From positions 1 through 45,883 of the forward strand of contig JAIXTO010000116.1 of NCBI GenBank assembly GCA_027483885.1: a DNA stretch of 45,883 nt, given 5' to 3'. The notes under the pieces were generated by a model, which saw nothing but the letters and a program-made list of their open reading frames with translations, did no database searches and had not been told where the DNA came from. Positions within the stretch are counted from its first letter, which is position 1; each line of letters opens with the position of its first letter. Source of the stretch: Rhizobiaceae bacterium (GTDB lineage: Bacteria > Pseudomonadota > Alphaproteobacteria > Rhizobiales > Rhizobiaceae). Positions 35,803 through 45,326 of the stretch are shown here, piece after piece. A program made the position numbers and the translations under genes.

Positions 35803-36450
35803 TTACTGGAACGGCTTCCACCAGGAAGAGGTCGTCTTGCCGGCTTCCTGGGCAGCCTTCTTGCGTTCGCGTTCCTTTTTCAACTCAGGTTCGCCCAGAT
35901 CGTTCAGCTGGTCGGTATCGGCGATGCGGTATTCGGTCGGCGGGTCGGTCAGCGTGCGGCGGGTGCCGGTGATGCCGGGGTTTTCAGCGTTCTGGCGGGC
36001 CTTGCGGAAGGCTTCCCACTTCTGGCTTTCCGTCAGCGTACCGGCCGTGCCATTGCCGGCGAGAAGCGGCGAGCGATAGTTGGGGTTGTCCTTGTTGGCA
36101 TCTGCCTCGTCGCGCAGGCGCGCGCGGGTTTCTTCCGGCGATTCCACCCAGTTGGGGTTGTTTTCGCGGCTGGCAAGCGATGCCTGCGGGGCAGGAAGGC
36201 CCGTGGCGTTCTTGTTCACCACCAACTGCGGACGCGGATTGTACCGGGTGTTCTTGTTTGCGGGTTCAGAACCCAGCGACACGGCCTGGCCCAGGTCATC
36301 GACCAGCTGTTCGCCGGACGTCTTGCTCGTCCCGTAGGTCGGGCCTGTCGTGCAGCCTGAAACAGCAAGAGCGGCCGCCACAACGGCAAGAAGCCCCGCG
36401 CGCGCGCGAATTGCACCTGCCCGTGCGCCAATGACATTGGTCATGTTCAT
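35803..36450 (-). CDS. Predicted lipoprotein of unknown function
   Basis: This is a 215-residue protein. Residues 16-32 form a hydrophobic signal (ARAGLLAVVAAALAV) ending in the lipobox VSG|C with Cys33, so it is a likely outer-membrane or periplasmic lipoprotein. The mature part is hydrophilic, rich in Asn, Pro and Glu, with NNPNWVESPEETRARLRDEAD, then KWEAFRKARQNAENPG and a Lys/Glu/Arg-rich C-terminus ending SSWWKPF. No known domain was recognised. The ATG at 36450 has GGAAGGG upstream, and an in-frame TTG one codon earlier is less likely. It follows ileS on the minus strand after a stem-loop and may be read-through or separately promoted. Confidence 0.85.
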   Translation of the reverse strand: MNMTNVIGARAGAIRARAGLLAVVAAALAVSGCTTGPTYGTSKTSGEQLVDDLGQAVSLGSEPANKNTRYNPRPQLVVNKNATGLPAPQASLASRENNPNWVESPEETRARLRDEADANKDNPNYRSPLLAGNGTAGTLTESQKWEAFRKARQNAENPGITGTRRTLTDPPTEYRIADTDQLNDLGEPELKKERERKKAAQEAGKTTSSWWKPFQ

Positions 36451-36539
36451 CAAAACCCTTCCAGCCGCGCCCGTCCGAGACGCTTGCGAGATCCATCATC
36501 TCCCGTTGGCCGCAAATTCCGGCCAATTTCAGGCAGATT

Positions 36540-36574
36540 TACCGGATGACGCGCCAAAGCGCAATCATCCGGTA
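36540..36574 (-). terminator. Nested stem-loop after ileS
   Basis: TACCGGATGA and TCATCCGGTA are perfect 10-base arms around a second GCGC-CAAA-GCGC hairpin. It lies 9 bases past the ileS stop. No U-tract follows on the minus strand, so it may be an mRNA 3' protector or attenuator, not a full terminator. Confidence 0.45.
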
Positions 36575-36582
36575 TCAAGGCT

Positions 36583-39519
36583 TTAGTTTAGCGCGGCAAG
36601 TTCACGCAGAGCTTCCGCGTCACGTGCTGAAACATCGGGATAGTCGGGATCAGACCCGACATCCCTGGTGATCTTCCAGGAGCGGGCGCATTTGACACCT
36701 TCGGCAAGTCTTGGCTCGACAGCAACCTTCGTGCCGTCTTCCAGGCGAAACGCATCCGCCGGCCCCTCGCCTGCCACCACAGAAATATCCGAGGTGATGC
36801 TGATTTCAGCGAGATCCAGACCATCGAGCGCCGACAAGAGTTCGGCGTCGGCAATATGGACGACTGGCGCTGCCTCCAGCGAGGAGCCGATGCGCTTGTC
36901 CTTGCGTTCCAGCTCCAGAGCGCCGGTGACGGCACGGCGCACCGTGCGCACCTTTTTCCACTTTTCGGCCAGCGCCTCGTTTCGCCACTCGGCCGGAATT
37001 TCAGGGAACTGTTCCAGATGCACCGAGACGGCGGAGGGATCGCGGCTCAGCCACGCCTCTTCCGTCGTAAACGGCATCATCGGGGCAAACCACAGCACGA
37101 GGCAATCGAACAGCTTGCGGATGACATGCAGGCTTGCGCGACGACGCAGAGACGACGGGGCATCGCAATAGAGCGCATCCTTGCGGATATCGAAGTAGAA
37201 GGCCGACAGTTCCACATTGGCGAAATCGGTCAGCGCACGGGTGATGCGCTTGAAATCGAAATCGTCATAGGCGCGGCGCACAAGCTGGTCGAGTTCGGCC
37301 AGCCGGTGCAGCATCAGCTTTTCCAGCTCCGGCAGATCGGTGTAAGTGATCTCCTCGCCTTTATCATGGGCAAGCGTACCGAGCATCCAGCGGATGGTGT
37401 TGCGGATTTTTCGGTAGGCATCGATATTGGTCTGGATGATCGTCTTGCCGACGCGCAGGTCCTCGGCATAATCCGAACTCATCACCCAGAGGCGCAGGAT
37501 ATCGGCGCCGGCATCGTTCATGATGGCCTGCGGGGCCGTCACGTTGCCCTTCGACTTCGACATCTTCTCGCCCTTCTCATCCATGATGAACCCATGGGTG
37601 ACAACGGCATTGTAAGGCGCACGGCCGCGCGTGGCGCAAGATTCCAGAAGCGAGGAATGGAACCAGCCGCGATGCTGGTCGGACCCTTCCAGATAGACAT
37701 CGGCTGGCCATTTCAGGTCCGGGCGGTCTTCCAGCGTAAAGGTGTGGGTCGAGCCTGAATCGAACCAGACATCGAGAATGTCGGTCACCATCTGCCACTG
37801 TTCGCTATCATGCGCATTGCCGAGGAAACGCTCCTTGGCGCCTTCGGCAAACCAGGCGTCGGCCCCTTCCTTCTCGAAGGCTTCGAGAATGCGGGCATTG
37901 ACGTCCTCATCCTGCAGCACGTTTCCGGCCTTGTCGGCAAAAACGCAGATCGGCACGCCCCAGGCGCGCTGACGCGACAGAACCCAGTCCGGCCGACCTT
38001 CGATCATGGCGCGCAGACGGTTCTGGCCGGCGGCGGGCACGAAACGGGTATCATCTATGGCAGACAGCGCACGCGACCGCAGCGTCGTGCCATCGGACAA
38101 TTCCTTGTCCATATAGACAAACCACTGCGGCGTGTTGCGGAAGATGACCGGCTTCTTCGAACGCCAGGAATGCGGATATTCGTGCTTGATGCGGCCGCGG
38201 GCAAACAGGTTCTTGGCGGCGATCAGCGCCTCCATCACCCGCTTGTTGGCGTCGCCCTTCTTGCCGTTATCATCCAGCACGCGCGCGGCGCCGCCTTCGG
38301 CAGACGGGCCAAAGCCATAAGCTTCATCGGTGTAGAAGCCGGCATCATCGACCGGGAACGGGATTTTTGTGTCAATGCCGCGTGCTTCCAGCGCGCGGAC
38401 ATTGCTCATCCAGGCCTCGAAGTCCTCGCGGCCGTGGCTGGGGGCCGTGTGGACAAAACCGGTGCCGGCATCATCGGTGACGTGATCGCCATCGAGAAGC
38501 GGGACGTCAAAGGTGTAGCCCATGTCGGCGAGCGGGTGGGCGCAGGTGATGGCCGCGAGTTCCGCACCGGTGACGTCGCGGATCAACTTGAACGTGACCT
38601 TGGCCTTGGTTGCAGAGTCCTCCGCAAGACGCTTGGCAAAGATCAGCTTTTCACCCGGCTGCGGGCCAAAGTCGTTGACGGCTTCGGTGACTTCGTAAAG
38701 CCCATACTCGATACGCGATGAATAAGAGATCGCGCGGTTGCCGGGGATCGTCCAAGGGGTGGTAGTCCAGATGACGACTGAAGCGTCAACCAAAGTATCA
38801 GGCATCTGCCTGTTCGGTGCGATATCGTAAGCGGCAGATACCACCACCGGGAACTTCACCCAGATCGTATCACTCTCGACCTCGTGATATTCCACCTCGG
38901 CTTCAGCCAGCGCCGTGCGCTCCACCACCGACCACATGATCGGCTTGGAACCGCGATACAGCTGGCCGGACATGGCAAGTTTCAGCAGTTCGCCGGCGAT
39001 GCGGCTTTCGGCGTGAAAATTCATCGTCGTGTAGGGGCGCTCGAAATCGCCCTCGATGCCGAGGCGGCGAAACTCTTCCGACTGGATGTCGATCCAGCCT
39101 TGCGCGAACTCGCGGCATTCGCGGCGGAATTCGTTGACCGGGACCTCGTTCTTGTCCTTGCCCTTTTCGCGGTATTTTTCCTCGATCTTCCATTCGATCG
39201 GAAGCCCGTGGCAATCCCAGCCGGGCACGTAATTGGCATCAAACCCGCGCATCTGGAACGAGCGGGTGATGACGTCCTTCAACACCTTGTTCAGCGCATG
39301 GCCGATGTGGATATTGCCGTTGGCATAAGGAGGGCCATCGTGCAGCACGAATTTTTCGCGCCCGGCGGCGGAGGCGCGGAGCTTCTTGTAAAGCTCCATG
39401 TCCTTCCACTTCTTGGCCATTTCCGGCTCCTTGGCGGGCAGGCCGGCGCGCATGGGAAACTCGGTCTCGGGCAGATAGAGGGTTTTGGAATAATCAAGTT
39501 TTTCAGCGGTATCGGTCAT
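36583..39519 (-). CDS. ileS: Isoleucyl-tRNA synthetase
   Basis: This enzyme charges tRNA-Ile with isoleucine and edits valine. The 978-residue class I synthetase shows the HIGH motif at residues 71-74 ([10 protein letters not shown]) and KMSKS near residue 652 (EKMSKSKGN). It has the editing-domain segments [16 protein letters not shown] and [12 protein letters not shown], and then the anticodon-binding helical part. The C-terminal zinc ribbon of bacterial IleRS is degenerate: the first CxxC reads CARS, and the second pair is lost in the [12 protein letters not shown] segment. The ATG at 39519 matches the usual start. A stem-loop and a lipoprotein gene follow. Confidence 0.97.
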   Translation of the reverse strand: MTDTAEKLDYSKTLYLPETEFPMRAGLPAKEPEMAKKWKDMELYKKLRASAAGREKFVLHDGPPYANGNIHIGHALNKVLKDVITRSFQMRGFDANYVPGWDCHGLPIEWKIEEKYREKGKDKNEVPVNEFRRECREFAQGWIDIQSEEFRRLGIEGDFERPYTTMNFHAESRIAGELLKLAMSGQLYRGSKPIMWSVVERTALAEAEVEYHEVESDTIWVKFPVVVSAAYDIAPNRQMPDTLVDASVVIWTTTPWTIPGNRAISYSSRIEYGLYEVTEAVNDFGPQPGEKLIFAKRLAEDSATKAKVTFKLIRDVTGAELAAITCAHPLADMGYTFDVPLLDGDHVTDDAGTGFVHTAPSHGREDFEAWMSNVRALEARGIDTKIPFPVDDAGFYTDEAYGFGPSAEGGAARVLDDNGKKGDANKRVMEALIAAKNLFARGRIKHEYPHSWRSKKPVIFRNTPQWFVYMDKELSDGTTLRSRALSAIDDTRFVPAAGQNRLRAMIEGRPDWVLSRQRAWGVPICVFADKAGNVLQDEDVNARILEAFEKEGADAWFAEGAKERFLGNAHDSEQWQMVTDILDVWFDSGSTHTFTLEDRPDLKWPADVYLEGSDQHRGWFHSSLLESCATRGRAPYNAVVTHGFIMDEKGEKMSKSKGNVTAPQAIMNDAGADILRLWVMSSDYAEDLRVGKTIIQTNIDAYRKIRNTIRWMLGTLAHDKGEEITYTDLPELEKLMLHRLAELDQLVRRAYDDFDFKRITRALTDFANVELSAFYFDIRKDALYCDAPSSLRRRASLHVIRKLFDCLVLWFAPMMPFTTEEAWLSRDPSAVSVHLEQFPEIPAEWRNEALAEKWKKVRTVRRAVTGALELERKDKRIGSSLEAAPVVHIADAELLSALDGLDLAEISITSDISVVAGEGPADAFRLEDGTKVAVEPRLAEGVKCARSWKITRDVGSDPDYPDVSARDAEALRELAALN

Positions 39520-39742
39520 GAATCAACCATCGGAAAGGCGACCGGGCGCGGTCGCAGAATAAACAATGTGGATTGGCGACGGACGCGCAAGGAAAAATCC
39601 CAGCGCCAAAAACCCGGACCCTCCCTTCAGCTTTTCAAGCTGCCGGGAAAGCCGGGCCAATAATTCGAATGACACGGGCCGCCGAAAGATACGTCATGGT
39701 GGCGCATTCTTTAGGCGGTTTTGGCGCGAAAGGAAAGAGGTG

Positions 39743-40027
39743 TCAGGCAGCCGGCCGCAGCGGATGCGAGGCAGGCGCGGCCTTGGCAAAGGCTGGATGA
39801 TCGGCCGTGAAGGCATCAAGCTCGATGACCTCGCTGTCGGCGGCGCGGGTGACGGCCCCCGGCTGGCGTCCGCATTCCACGCGCGCGAAATGCAGCGCTG
39901 CCTCTTCGCTGGCAAACAGGCCGCCGACGCGATTTTCCCGGTCGTGCACGACCCACCAGCCATGATGGTCACGCCCGACGGTGAAACGGGCACAGGCCTT
40001 GGCATTGAGGGGTTGATGCGATCCCAT
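39743..40027 (-). CDS. Small conserved-looking protein of unknown function
   Basis: This is a 94-residue soluble protein. The recognisable part, FTVGRDHHGWWVVHDRENRVGGLF followed by ASEEAALHFARVE, looks like a compact beta-hairpin and helix, as in other small rhizobial proteins that follow a GWWV pattern. The C-terminus is Ala/Pro/His-rich. No domain name can be assigned with confidence. The ATG at 40027 has GGAG 8 bases upstream. It lies 68 bases after the DapA-fold gene on the same strand and about 220 bases before ileS, and could be cotranscribed with either. Confidence 0.65.
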   Translation of the reverse strand: MGSHQPLNAKACARFTVGRDHHGWWVVHDRENRVGGLFASEEAALHFARVECGRQPGAVTRAADSEVIELDAFTADHPAFAKAAPASHPLRPAA

Positions 40028-40095
40028 GATGATATCTCCGTGAATTTTTCGTTGAATGCCAAAGCCCGCGCGGCGCAGCGGCCGGGCAGGCTCTT

Positions 40096-41022
40096 TCAGG
40101 CGCCGGCGCGAAACCTGTGCTTCGCCGGAGCCGCATGCGAGTTTACCCCGATGAGAGACAGCGACTGGCGCAGATCCTCGGCAACCGGCTCTGCAACCGG
40201 CACCAGCGGCAGGCGCACATCGGGCGAGGTGCCGAGGATGAAGGACAGGGCCTGCTTGGTGGCGCTGACCGGATGATCCGCCTCAAGCGCACACAAAAGC
40301 GGGCGTAGCCGCTGGAAGACACTGCGTGCAACGGCGACGTTTCCCGCATCAAGCGCCCGGTGCAGCGCGCAGACGGCATGCGGGGCCACATTGGCGGCCA
40401 GCGACACATGGCCGCTTGCCCCCATCAGCCCGAGTGACAGCGAGGCCTGATCATCCCCGCAGACGATCCGGGCCGGCACCGGACTGCTCGCGCAAAACTG
40501 GAAGGCCAACGTCTGGTCTCCGGTGCAATCCACCAGCCCGGCGACGTTCGGAAGCGCCATCAGCGCCTCCATCGTTTCGGGGGCAAGGTTGACGCCGGTG
40601 CGCGCCGGCCGGTTGACGACGACAACAGGCAGGGCGGCAGCAGCGGCCACAGTTTCGATATGATGGCGGATGCCTGCCTGCGACGGCTTGTTGTAATAGG
40701 GCGTGACGATCGTCACGCCATCGGCGCCGAGCGCCTTGGCTTCCGCCACCAGCGCCAGCGTCTTCTCGGTGGAATTGCTGCCGGCCCCGACAAAAACCGG
40801 AACGGTGCGGCGTGCCACATCAAGGGCGGTCCGGATGACAAGGTTTCGCTCCGATCGTTCGAGCGTCGGCGCTTCGGACGCCTCGCCGCAGACGACAAGG
40901 CCGGCCACACCGGCGCTGATCTGCCATTCGGCCAGCGCTGCAAAACCGGCACGATCGACCGCGTCGCTCGAAAACGGCGTGACGAGATCGGTAAACAGGC
41001 CTGAAAAATGGGGATGGGTCAT
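40096..41022 (-). CDS. DapA-fold protein lacking catalytic residues (probable pseudoenzyme)
   Basis: This is a 308-residue TIM-barrel protein of the dihydrodipicolinate synthase/N-acetylneuraminate lyase family. Family marks are present: LFTDLVTPFSSD, GADGVTIVTPYYNKPSQAGI and the NRPART region. The Schiff-base Lys is replaced by Val164 (GLVDCTG instead of GIKDATG). The Tyr of YNxPxRT is replaced by Val136, and the GTTGE proton-relay stretch reads GEASE (residues 46-50). The offset of +3 to E. coli DapA (Thr44, Tyr133, Lys161) is the same at all three places, so the alignment is sound. Arg141 is kept. The ATG at 41022 matches the family start, and the frame open upstream is not homologous. It should not be annotated as DapA. 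Confidence 0.85.
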   Translation of the reverse strand: MTHPHFSGLFTDLVTPFSSDAVDRAGFAALAEWQISAGVAGLVVCGEASEAPTLERSERNLVIRTALDVARRTVPVFVGAGSNSTEKTLALVAEAKALGADGVTIVTPYYNKPSQAGIRHHIETVAAAAALPVVVVNRPARTGVNLAPETMEALMALPNVAGLVDCTGDQTLAFQFCASSPVPARIVCGDDQASLSLGLMGASGHVSLAANVAPHAVCALHRALDAGNVAVARSVFQRLRPLLCALEADHPVSATKQALSFILGTSPDVRLPLVPVAEPVAEDLRQSLSLIGVNSHAAPAKHRFRAGA

Positions 41023-41417
41023 GGCTTGGTGCCTGTTTCCCGCTTCAGGCACAACAGCAGGCGGCAACGGCGCAGGAAGGGTTGCAGCCGGATATCGTCC
41101 GGGGCGGACAAACGGGGCCGGGTCACCGTGCTCGACACCGGGGCGGAGCGCGATTGTTCGCGCACCTCCGCCACAAGAAAACCCGACAGAATGGGTGGAC
41201 GCATAAGCCTTGAGCAGCGCATCGGCACCGGATCGGCGCGCAATGTCCTGCCTCCCTGTTGTGGAGCGTATCGGCGAAAAACCTGCAAAGGGTTCTTGCC
41301 GAAAACGATCCAGATGAGCGACAAGGCCAATGTAGCGTCCGGCACATAAGCTTTCGATTTCGAAATCCGGTGCCAAAGGTCAGGTTTTCATAAAGACGAC
41401 GGTGCGAAGACCTCGCC
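41023..41417. other. Intergenic region between ribF and the DapA-fold gene
   Basis: This 395-base gap is between two minus-strand genes. Frames are open on both strands, including one in phase with the DapA-fold gene, but none has a ribosome site or recognisable protein. I see no tRNA, FMN riboswitch or repeat. A promoter for the DapA-fold gene is expected here, but no clear -35/-10 pair was identified. Confidence 0.45.
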
Positions 41418-42407
41418 TCAGAACGTGATCTTTCCATCCACCTCACCGAGCGGCGCAACACCTGACAGCAGCGCGCGCGCCTCTTCCTCGTCGCGCTTCA
41501 TCTGCACGACGAGCGCATCGAGCCCGTCGAACTTCAGTTCCGGGCGCAGGTATCCGAAAAAGGACACCGAACAGATTTCGCCGTAAAGGCTGCCGGAAAA
41601 GTCGAAGACAAAGGTTTCCAGAAGCGGCGCGCCGTTTTCCGTCACCGTCGGGCGCCGGCCATAACTTGCGACGCCGTTGTAGAGCGTGCCGTCCGGCCGG
41701 CGGAAGCGCACGGCGTAGATGCCGGCTTTCAGCTCCACTTCAGGCGCCAGCGCCATGTTGGCAGTGGGGTAACCCAGCGTGCGGCCAAGCTGTTCGCCGC
41801 CGACGATTTCCGCTTGCACGGTGTAACGATAGCCGAGCAGGCCGGCGGCTTCGCTGACCTCGCCTGCCGCGATCAACTCGCGGATACGGCTGGAGGAAAT
41901 CACCTCGGTATTTTCATCGCGAAAGGCATCGACCAGCGTCACGTCGAAGCCAAAGCGGCGCCCGGCATCCATCAGGTAGGCCGGGCCGCCCTCGCGGCCA
42001 CGGCCGAAGTGGAAATCGAAACCGGTGACGACAGCGCTCGCCTGCAACCAGCCGCCCAGAATGTTTTCGACAAAATCCTCGGCGGACCGCTGCGAGAACT
42101 CCCGGTCGAACGGGTATTCGATGACCGAATGAAAGCCCATGGCTTCCAGAAGCTGTGCCTTCAGCGGGCCGGGCGTCAGGCGAAATACCGGCTGCTCCGG
42201 TTTGAAGACGGTGCGCGGATGCGGCTCGAAGGTCAGGACCAGCGCCGGCACGCCGCGCTCCTTGGCAAGCGCCAGCGCCCGCTCCAGCACACTGCGGTGG
42301 CCGCGATGCACGCCATCGAAATTACCGATGGCAACGACGCCGCCCTTCAGATCCGCCGGCAGCGCTTCCTTCTGTTCATTGCGGTGAAATACGGTCATCT
42401 CGTCCAT
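41418..42407 (-). CDS. ribF: Bifunctional riboflavin kinase/FAD synthetase
   Basis: This protein phosphorylates riboflavin to FMN and adenylates FMN to FAD. The 329-residue product has an N-terminal nucleotidyltransferase domain: VVAIGNFDGVHRGHRSVL with the HxGH-like motif, TFEPHPRTVF, and SSSRIRELIAAGEV. The C-terminal flavokinase domain has GEQLGRTLGYPTANM, GIYAV and GVASYGRRPTV. The start at 42407 begins 4 bases before the end of the upstream HAD gene region. An ATG at 42398 is an alternative. The pair with a TIGR01459 HAD gene upstream is usual in Rhizobiales. Confidence 0.96.
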   Translation of the reverse strand: MDEMTVFHRNEQKEALPADLKGGVVAIGNFDGVHRGHRSVLERALALAKERGVPALVLTFEPHPRTVFKPEQPVFRLTPGPLKAQLLEAMGFHSVIEYPFDREFSQRSAEDFVENILGGWLQASAVVTGFDFHFGRGREGGPAYLMDAGRRFGFDVTLVDAFRDENTEVISSSRIRELIAAGEVSEAAGLLGYRYTVQAEIVGGEQLGRTLGYPTANMALAPEVELKAGIYAVRFRRPDGTLYNGVASYGRRPTVTENGAPLLETFVFDFSGSLYGEICSVSFFGYLRPELKFDGLDALVVQMKRDEEEARALLSGVAPLGEVDGKITF

Positions 42408-42410
42408 CCG

Positions 42411-43259
42411 TCAGGCCAGCCGCGGCATCCACCATTTCGGCGTGGCCGCCTCGCGCTCCAGATACGCGTTGAGGATGGCCTCGTCGGTTTCACCGTTGAT
42501 GGTATATTCCGCCGCGTGAATGCCGCCGGAGATGTAGAGAAGGTCGAGCCCGTAGCTGAGGGCGCCCTTCACATCTGTGGGCATTCCATCGCCGGCCGCA
42601 ATGATCTTCGACAGATCGATTTCGCCCTTCACATCGCGGGCGCTCGCAAGGGCTGCCTCGTAGATCGGCCGGTGCGGTTTGCCGCCGAAACGATTGTGGC
42701 CGCCAAGCTGCGCGTAATAGGCGGCAACGGCGCCGGCGCAGGGGATGATGCGATGGCCGCGCTCGACGACGAGATCCGGATTGGCGCAGATCATCGGCAC
42801 GTCGCGGGCGATAAAGCGCGACAGCATGTCGTGGTAATCTTCCGGCACCTCGCGCTCGTCATCGAAAAAGCCGGTGCAGACAATGCAATCGGCGTCCGCC
42901 TCGCTGGTGACCGTGACGTCAAGACCCTCAAACAGCGGCATGTCGCGCTCCGGACCGAGCAGAAAGACCTTCTTCGGGCCTTCGGCAATCAGCGCGCGGG
43001 TGACGTCGCCCGAGGTCACGATCCGGTCATAGGCCTCATCCGGCACGCCAAGCACGCGCAGCTGGTCGATGACGCCGGGGGCCGGACGCGGCGAATTGGT
43101 GATGAGAACAACGGCAAGGCCTGCCTTGCGGGCCGCTGCCAGCGCTTCGCAGGCGGCAGGAAACGCCGTGATGCCATCGTGCAGCACACCCCAGACATCC
43201 GAAAGCACGAGATCGTAGCCAGCGGTGATTGCGCTGAGGTTCTTGATGCGGTCTGCCAT
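42411..43259 (-). CDS. TIGR01459-family HAD-type hydrolase
   Basis: This is a 282-residue HAD phosphatase of the family seen next to ribF in alphaproteobacteria. Motif I is the variant LSDVWGVLHDG, with TNSPRP after it, GGKPHRPIYEAAL as the Lys motif, and AAGDGMPTDVKGAL with the metal-binding Asp. The layout resembles NagD-like enzymes with a C2 cap. The start ATG at 43259 has AGGGTG upstream. The in-frame continuation to 43280 has none. ribF starts 3 bases after it on the minus strand. A role in flavin phosphate turnover is possible but is inference from position only. Confidence 0.88.
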   Translation of the reverse strand: MADRIKNLSAITAGYDLVLSDVWGVLHDGITAFPAACEALAAARKAGLAVVLITNSPRPAPGVIDQLRVLGVPDEAYDRIVTSGDVTRALIAEGPKKVFLLGPERDMPLFEGLDVTVTSEADADCIVCTGFFDDEREVPEDYHDMLSRFIARDVPMICANPDLVVERGHRIIPCAGAVAAYYAQLGGHNRFGGKPHRPIYEAALASARDVKGEIDLSKIIAAGDGMPTDVKGALSYGLDLLYISGGIHAAEYTINGETDEAILNAYLEREAATPKWWMPRLA

Positions 43260-43389
43260 GGTCACCCTGATGCGTTGCAAGAAACTGGCGCTGACATGGC
43301 AAAGCTCCGGCCCGATGGCAAGGAGTTTTAGGCCGGGAGCGCCAATCAGGCCTTAGCTTGCGCAAGGGGTGGCGGCACGGCCCGGTGCC

Positions 43390-44778
43390 TTAAAAGCCGG
43401 AAAGGCGCCAGAAGAGGCCGGCTGCGGCGCAAAGGCCAAGCACCTTGACCATGCCGAGCCGGACCCGCAGCAGCAGGAAGGCCGAGAGCGCAAAAAGCGC
43501 GAGAGCGGCCGCATCGAGCGAGGCCGGCTGCGGCCACCAGATGCCGGGCGCGCCTGCACCCTGCCAGCTGGAGACGAAGGCGATGCGATCGACTTTCGCA
43601 AACAGAACATGCAGGCCGAACCAGATGGCAAGGTTGAGGATGACGCCGACCACGGCAGCGGTGATGGCGGAGAGCGCCGCGGATATGGCGATATTGCCGC
43701 GCAGGCGCTCGATATAGGGCGCGCCGGCAAAGATCCAGATGAAGCTCGGCACGAACGTGGCCCAGGCCGTCAACAGCGCACCAATGATGCCGGCGACCAC
43801 GGGATCGAGCCCCGGCACGGTGCGAAAGCCGACGAGATAACCGACATAGGATAAAACCAGCACCAGCGGCCCCGGCGTCGTCTCGGCCAGCGCCAGCCCA
43901 TCCAGCATTTCACCGGGCCGCAGCCAGCCGTAATTTTCGACCGCCACCTGCGCCACATAGGCCAGCACCGCATAGGCCCCACCGAAGGTCACCAGCGCCA
44001 TCTTCGAGAAGAAGGTAAACATCACCGCCAGGCTTTCGGCGCCGGCGATGAAGGAGAGGACGAGAAGCGGCAACTGCCAGACGCCGACCCAGAACAACAG
44101 CAGGGCAAACGAGCGTGCAAGCGGCGGGCGGGCGAGAACCGGCGCGATTTCACGCGGTTCGGAGACCGTCATCGCATCGGGCGCGCTGACACGACGTGCG
44201 CGAAAATATCCGGCAAGGGCTGCAAGGAAAATAACCAGCGGAAACGGCAGGGCCAGCACGAAAAGCGCCAGAAATGCCAGCGCCGCCAGCACACGCAGAA
44301 AACCCGTCTTCAGCGTTTTCCGGGCAAGCCGGATCACGGCCTCCACCACGACGGAGAGGACGGCAGCCTTCAGCCCAAAAAACAGGCCGGCAAGCCAGCC
44401 GGCATCCTGATAAAGCCCATAGGCGGTGGAGAGCCCGATGATGACGAAAAGGCCGGGCAGCACGAAGAGCAGGCCGGCAATAATGCCGCCGCGCACCCCA
44501 TGTAAAAGCCAGCCGGCATAGGTGGCCAGCTGCTGCGCCTCCGGCCCCGGCAGAAGCATGCAATAGTTAAGCGCGTGCAGAAAACGGTCTTCCGACAGCC
44601 AGCGGCGCTCGTCCACGATTGCCCGGTGCATCATGGCGATCTGGCCGGCCGGCCCGCCAAAACCCAGGCAGCCGATGCGGGCAAAAACCAGCGTCAGTTC
44701 CTTCAGGGAAGGTTTTGGTGCCTTAACGTCGGCGGACATGGCTGCCGCGCCTGCCGGATCGGGCGTCGCGACGCTCAC
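43390..44778 (-). CDS. chrA: Chromate efflux transporter, two-domain ChrA
   Basis: This is an inner-membrane protein of the CHR superfamily that exports chromate. The product of about 462 residues is a tandem of two homologous halves. The first half has GCLGFGGPAGQIAMM and LLPGPEAQQLATYAGW. The second half has ALVTFGGAYAVLAYV and TTPGPLVLVLSYVGY. About 10-11 hydrophobic helices are visible. The start is uncertain: GTG at 44778 has GGAG about 8 bases upstream and is used here, with TTG 44796 and ATG 44739 as alternatives. It is divergent from groES and single. ChrA-like proteins may also move sulfate-like anions. Confidence 0.9.
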   Translation of the reverse strand: MSVATPDPAGAAAMSADVKAPKPSLKELTLVFARIGCLGFGGPAGQIAMMHRAIVDERRWLSEDRFLHALNYCMLLPGPEAQQLATYAGWLLHGVRGGIIAGLLFVLPGLFVIIGLSTAYGLYQDAGWLAGLFFGLKAAVLSVVVEAVIRLARKTLKTGFLRVLAALAFLALFVLALPFPLVIFLAALAGYFRARRVSAPDAMTVSEPREIAPVLARPPLARSFALLLFWVGVWQLPLLVLSFIAGAESLAVMFTFFSKMALVTFGGAYAVLAYVAQVAVENYGWLRPGEMLDGLALAETTPGPLVLVLSYVGYLVGFRTVPGLDPVVAGIIGALLTAWATFVPSFIWIFAGAPYIERLRGNIAISAALSAITAAVVGVILNLAIWFGLHVLFAKVDRIAFVSSWQGAGAPGIWWPQPASLDAAALALFALSAFLLLRVRLGMVKVLGLCAAAGLFWRLSGF

Positions 44779-44855
44779 GACACCACTCCGCCGCAATGAA
44801 CAGGCAAAGCGTGCGACGGCGCTGAGAAAGGCGCAGATTTTTTAGAGGCCCGTTC

Positions 44856-44883
44856 TTGACTCATCACAGCACCGGTCTTATCT
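44856..44883 (+). promoter_or_regulatory. groESL promoter
   Basis: TTGACT (44856-44861) and TTATCT (44878-44883) are spaced 16 bases, ending 9 bases before the CIRCE element. This is a housekeeping-sigma-like promoter. No clear heat-shock sigma box was seen. Confidence 0.6.
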
Positions 44884-44891
44884 CGGGGTCG

Positions 44892-44918
44892 TTAGCACTC
44901 CCAATAGGTGAGTGCTAG
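44892..44918 (+). promoter_or_regulatory. CIRCE operator (HrcA site)
   Basis: TTAGCACTC-N9-GAGTGCTAG is the CIRCE inverted repeat with one end base changed. It lies just after the -10 and 59 bases before the groES ATG, so HrcA repression of groESL is expected. Confidence 0.93.
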
Positions 44919-44977
44919 CAACAGGGACACGGGCCTCCTCAAAGCCCGTAAAGGTCATTTGATCGAGGGATTAGACA

Positions 44978-45274
44978 ATGGCAAGCACCAATTTCCGCCC
45001 GCTTCACGACCGCGTCGTCGTTCGTCGCGTTGAATCCGAAGCCAAGACCAAGGGTGGCATCATCATTCCCGATACCGCCAAGGAAAAGCCGCAGGAAGGC
45101 GAAATCGTCGCCGTCGGCTCCGGCGCTCGCGATGACAGCGGCAAGATCGTTGCACTCGACGTCAAGGTTGGCGATCGCGTTCTGTTCGGCAAGTGGTCGG
45201 GCACGGAAGTAAAGCTCGACGGCGAAGACCTTCTGATCATGAAGGAAGCCGACATCATGGGCATCATCGGCTGA
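44978..45274 (+). CDS. groES: Co-chaperonin GroES
   Basis: This is the heptameric lid of the GroEL folding chamber. The 98-residue product starts [20 protein letters not shown]. It contains the mobile loop [34 protein letters not shown] and the C-terminal [20 protein letters not shown]. The ATG at 44978 follows a GAGGGA site. groEL follows after 70 bases on the same strand, under the shared promoter and CIRCE element. The short length and single copy are normal. Confidence 0.98.
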   Translation: MASTNFRPLHDRVVVRRVESEAKTKGGIIIPDTAKEKPQEGEIVAVGSGARDDSGKIVALDVKVGDRVLFGKWSGTEVKLDGEDLLIMKEADIMGIIG

Positions 45275-45326
45275 TTTTTCAGTCCGATCTTTTCCATCAG
45301 ATTATCAATTCAACCAAAGGGCGTGA

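Noticed and set aside
39520..39742. Possible RNA gene or riboswitch upstream of ileS
   Set aside because: No tRNA-like fold, T-box or conserved riboswitch motif was found. T-boxes are not expected in this lineage.
41023..41376. N-terminal extension of the DapA-fold protein
   Set aside because: The frame is open but not homologous to the family and lacks a start site. The family N-terminus matches the ATG at 41022.
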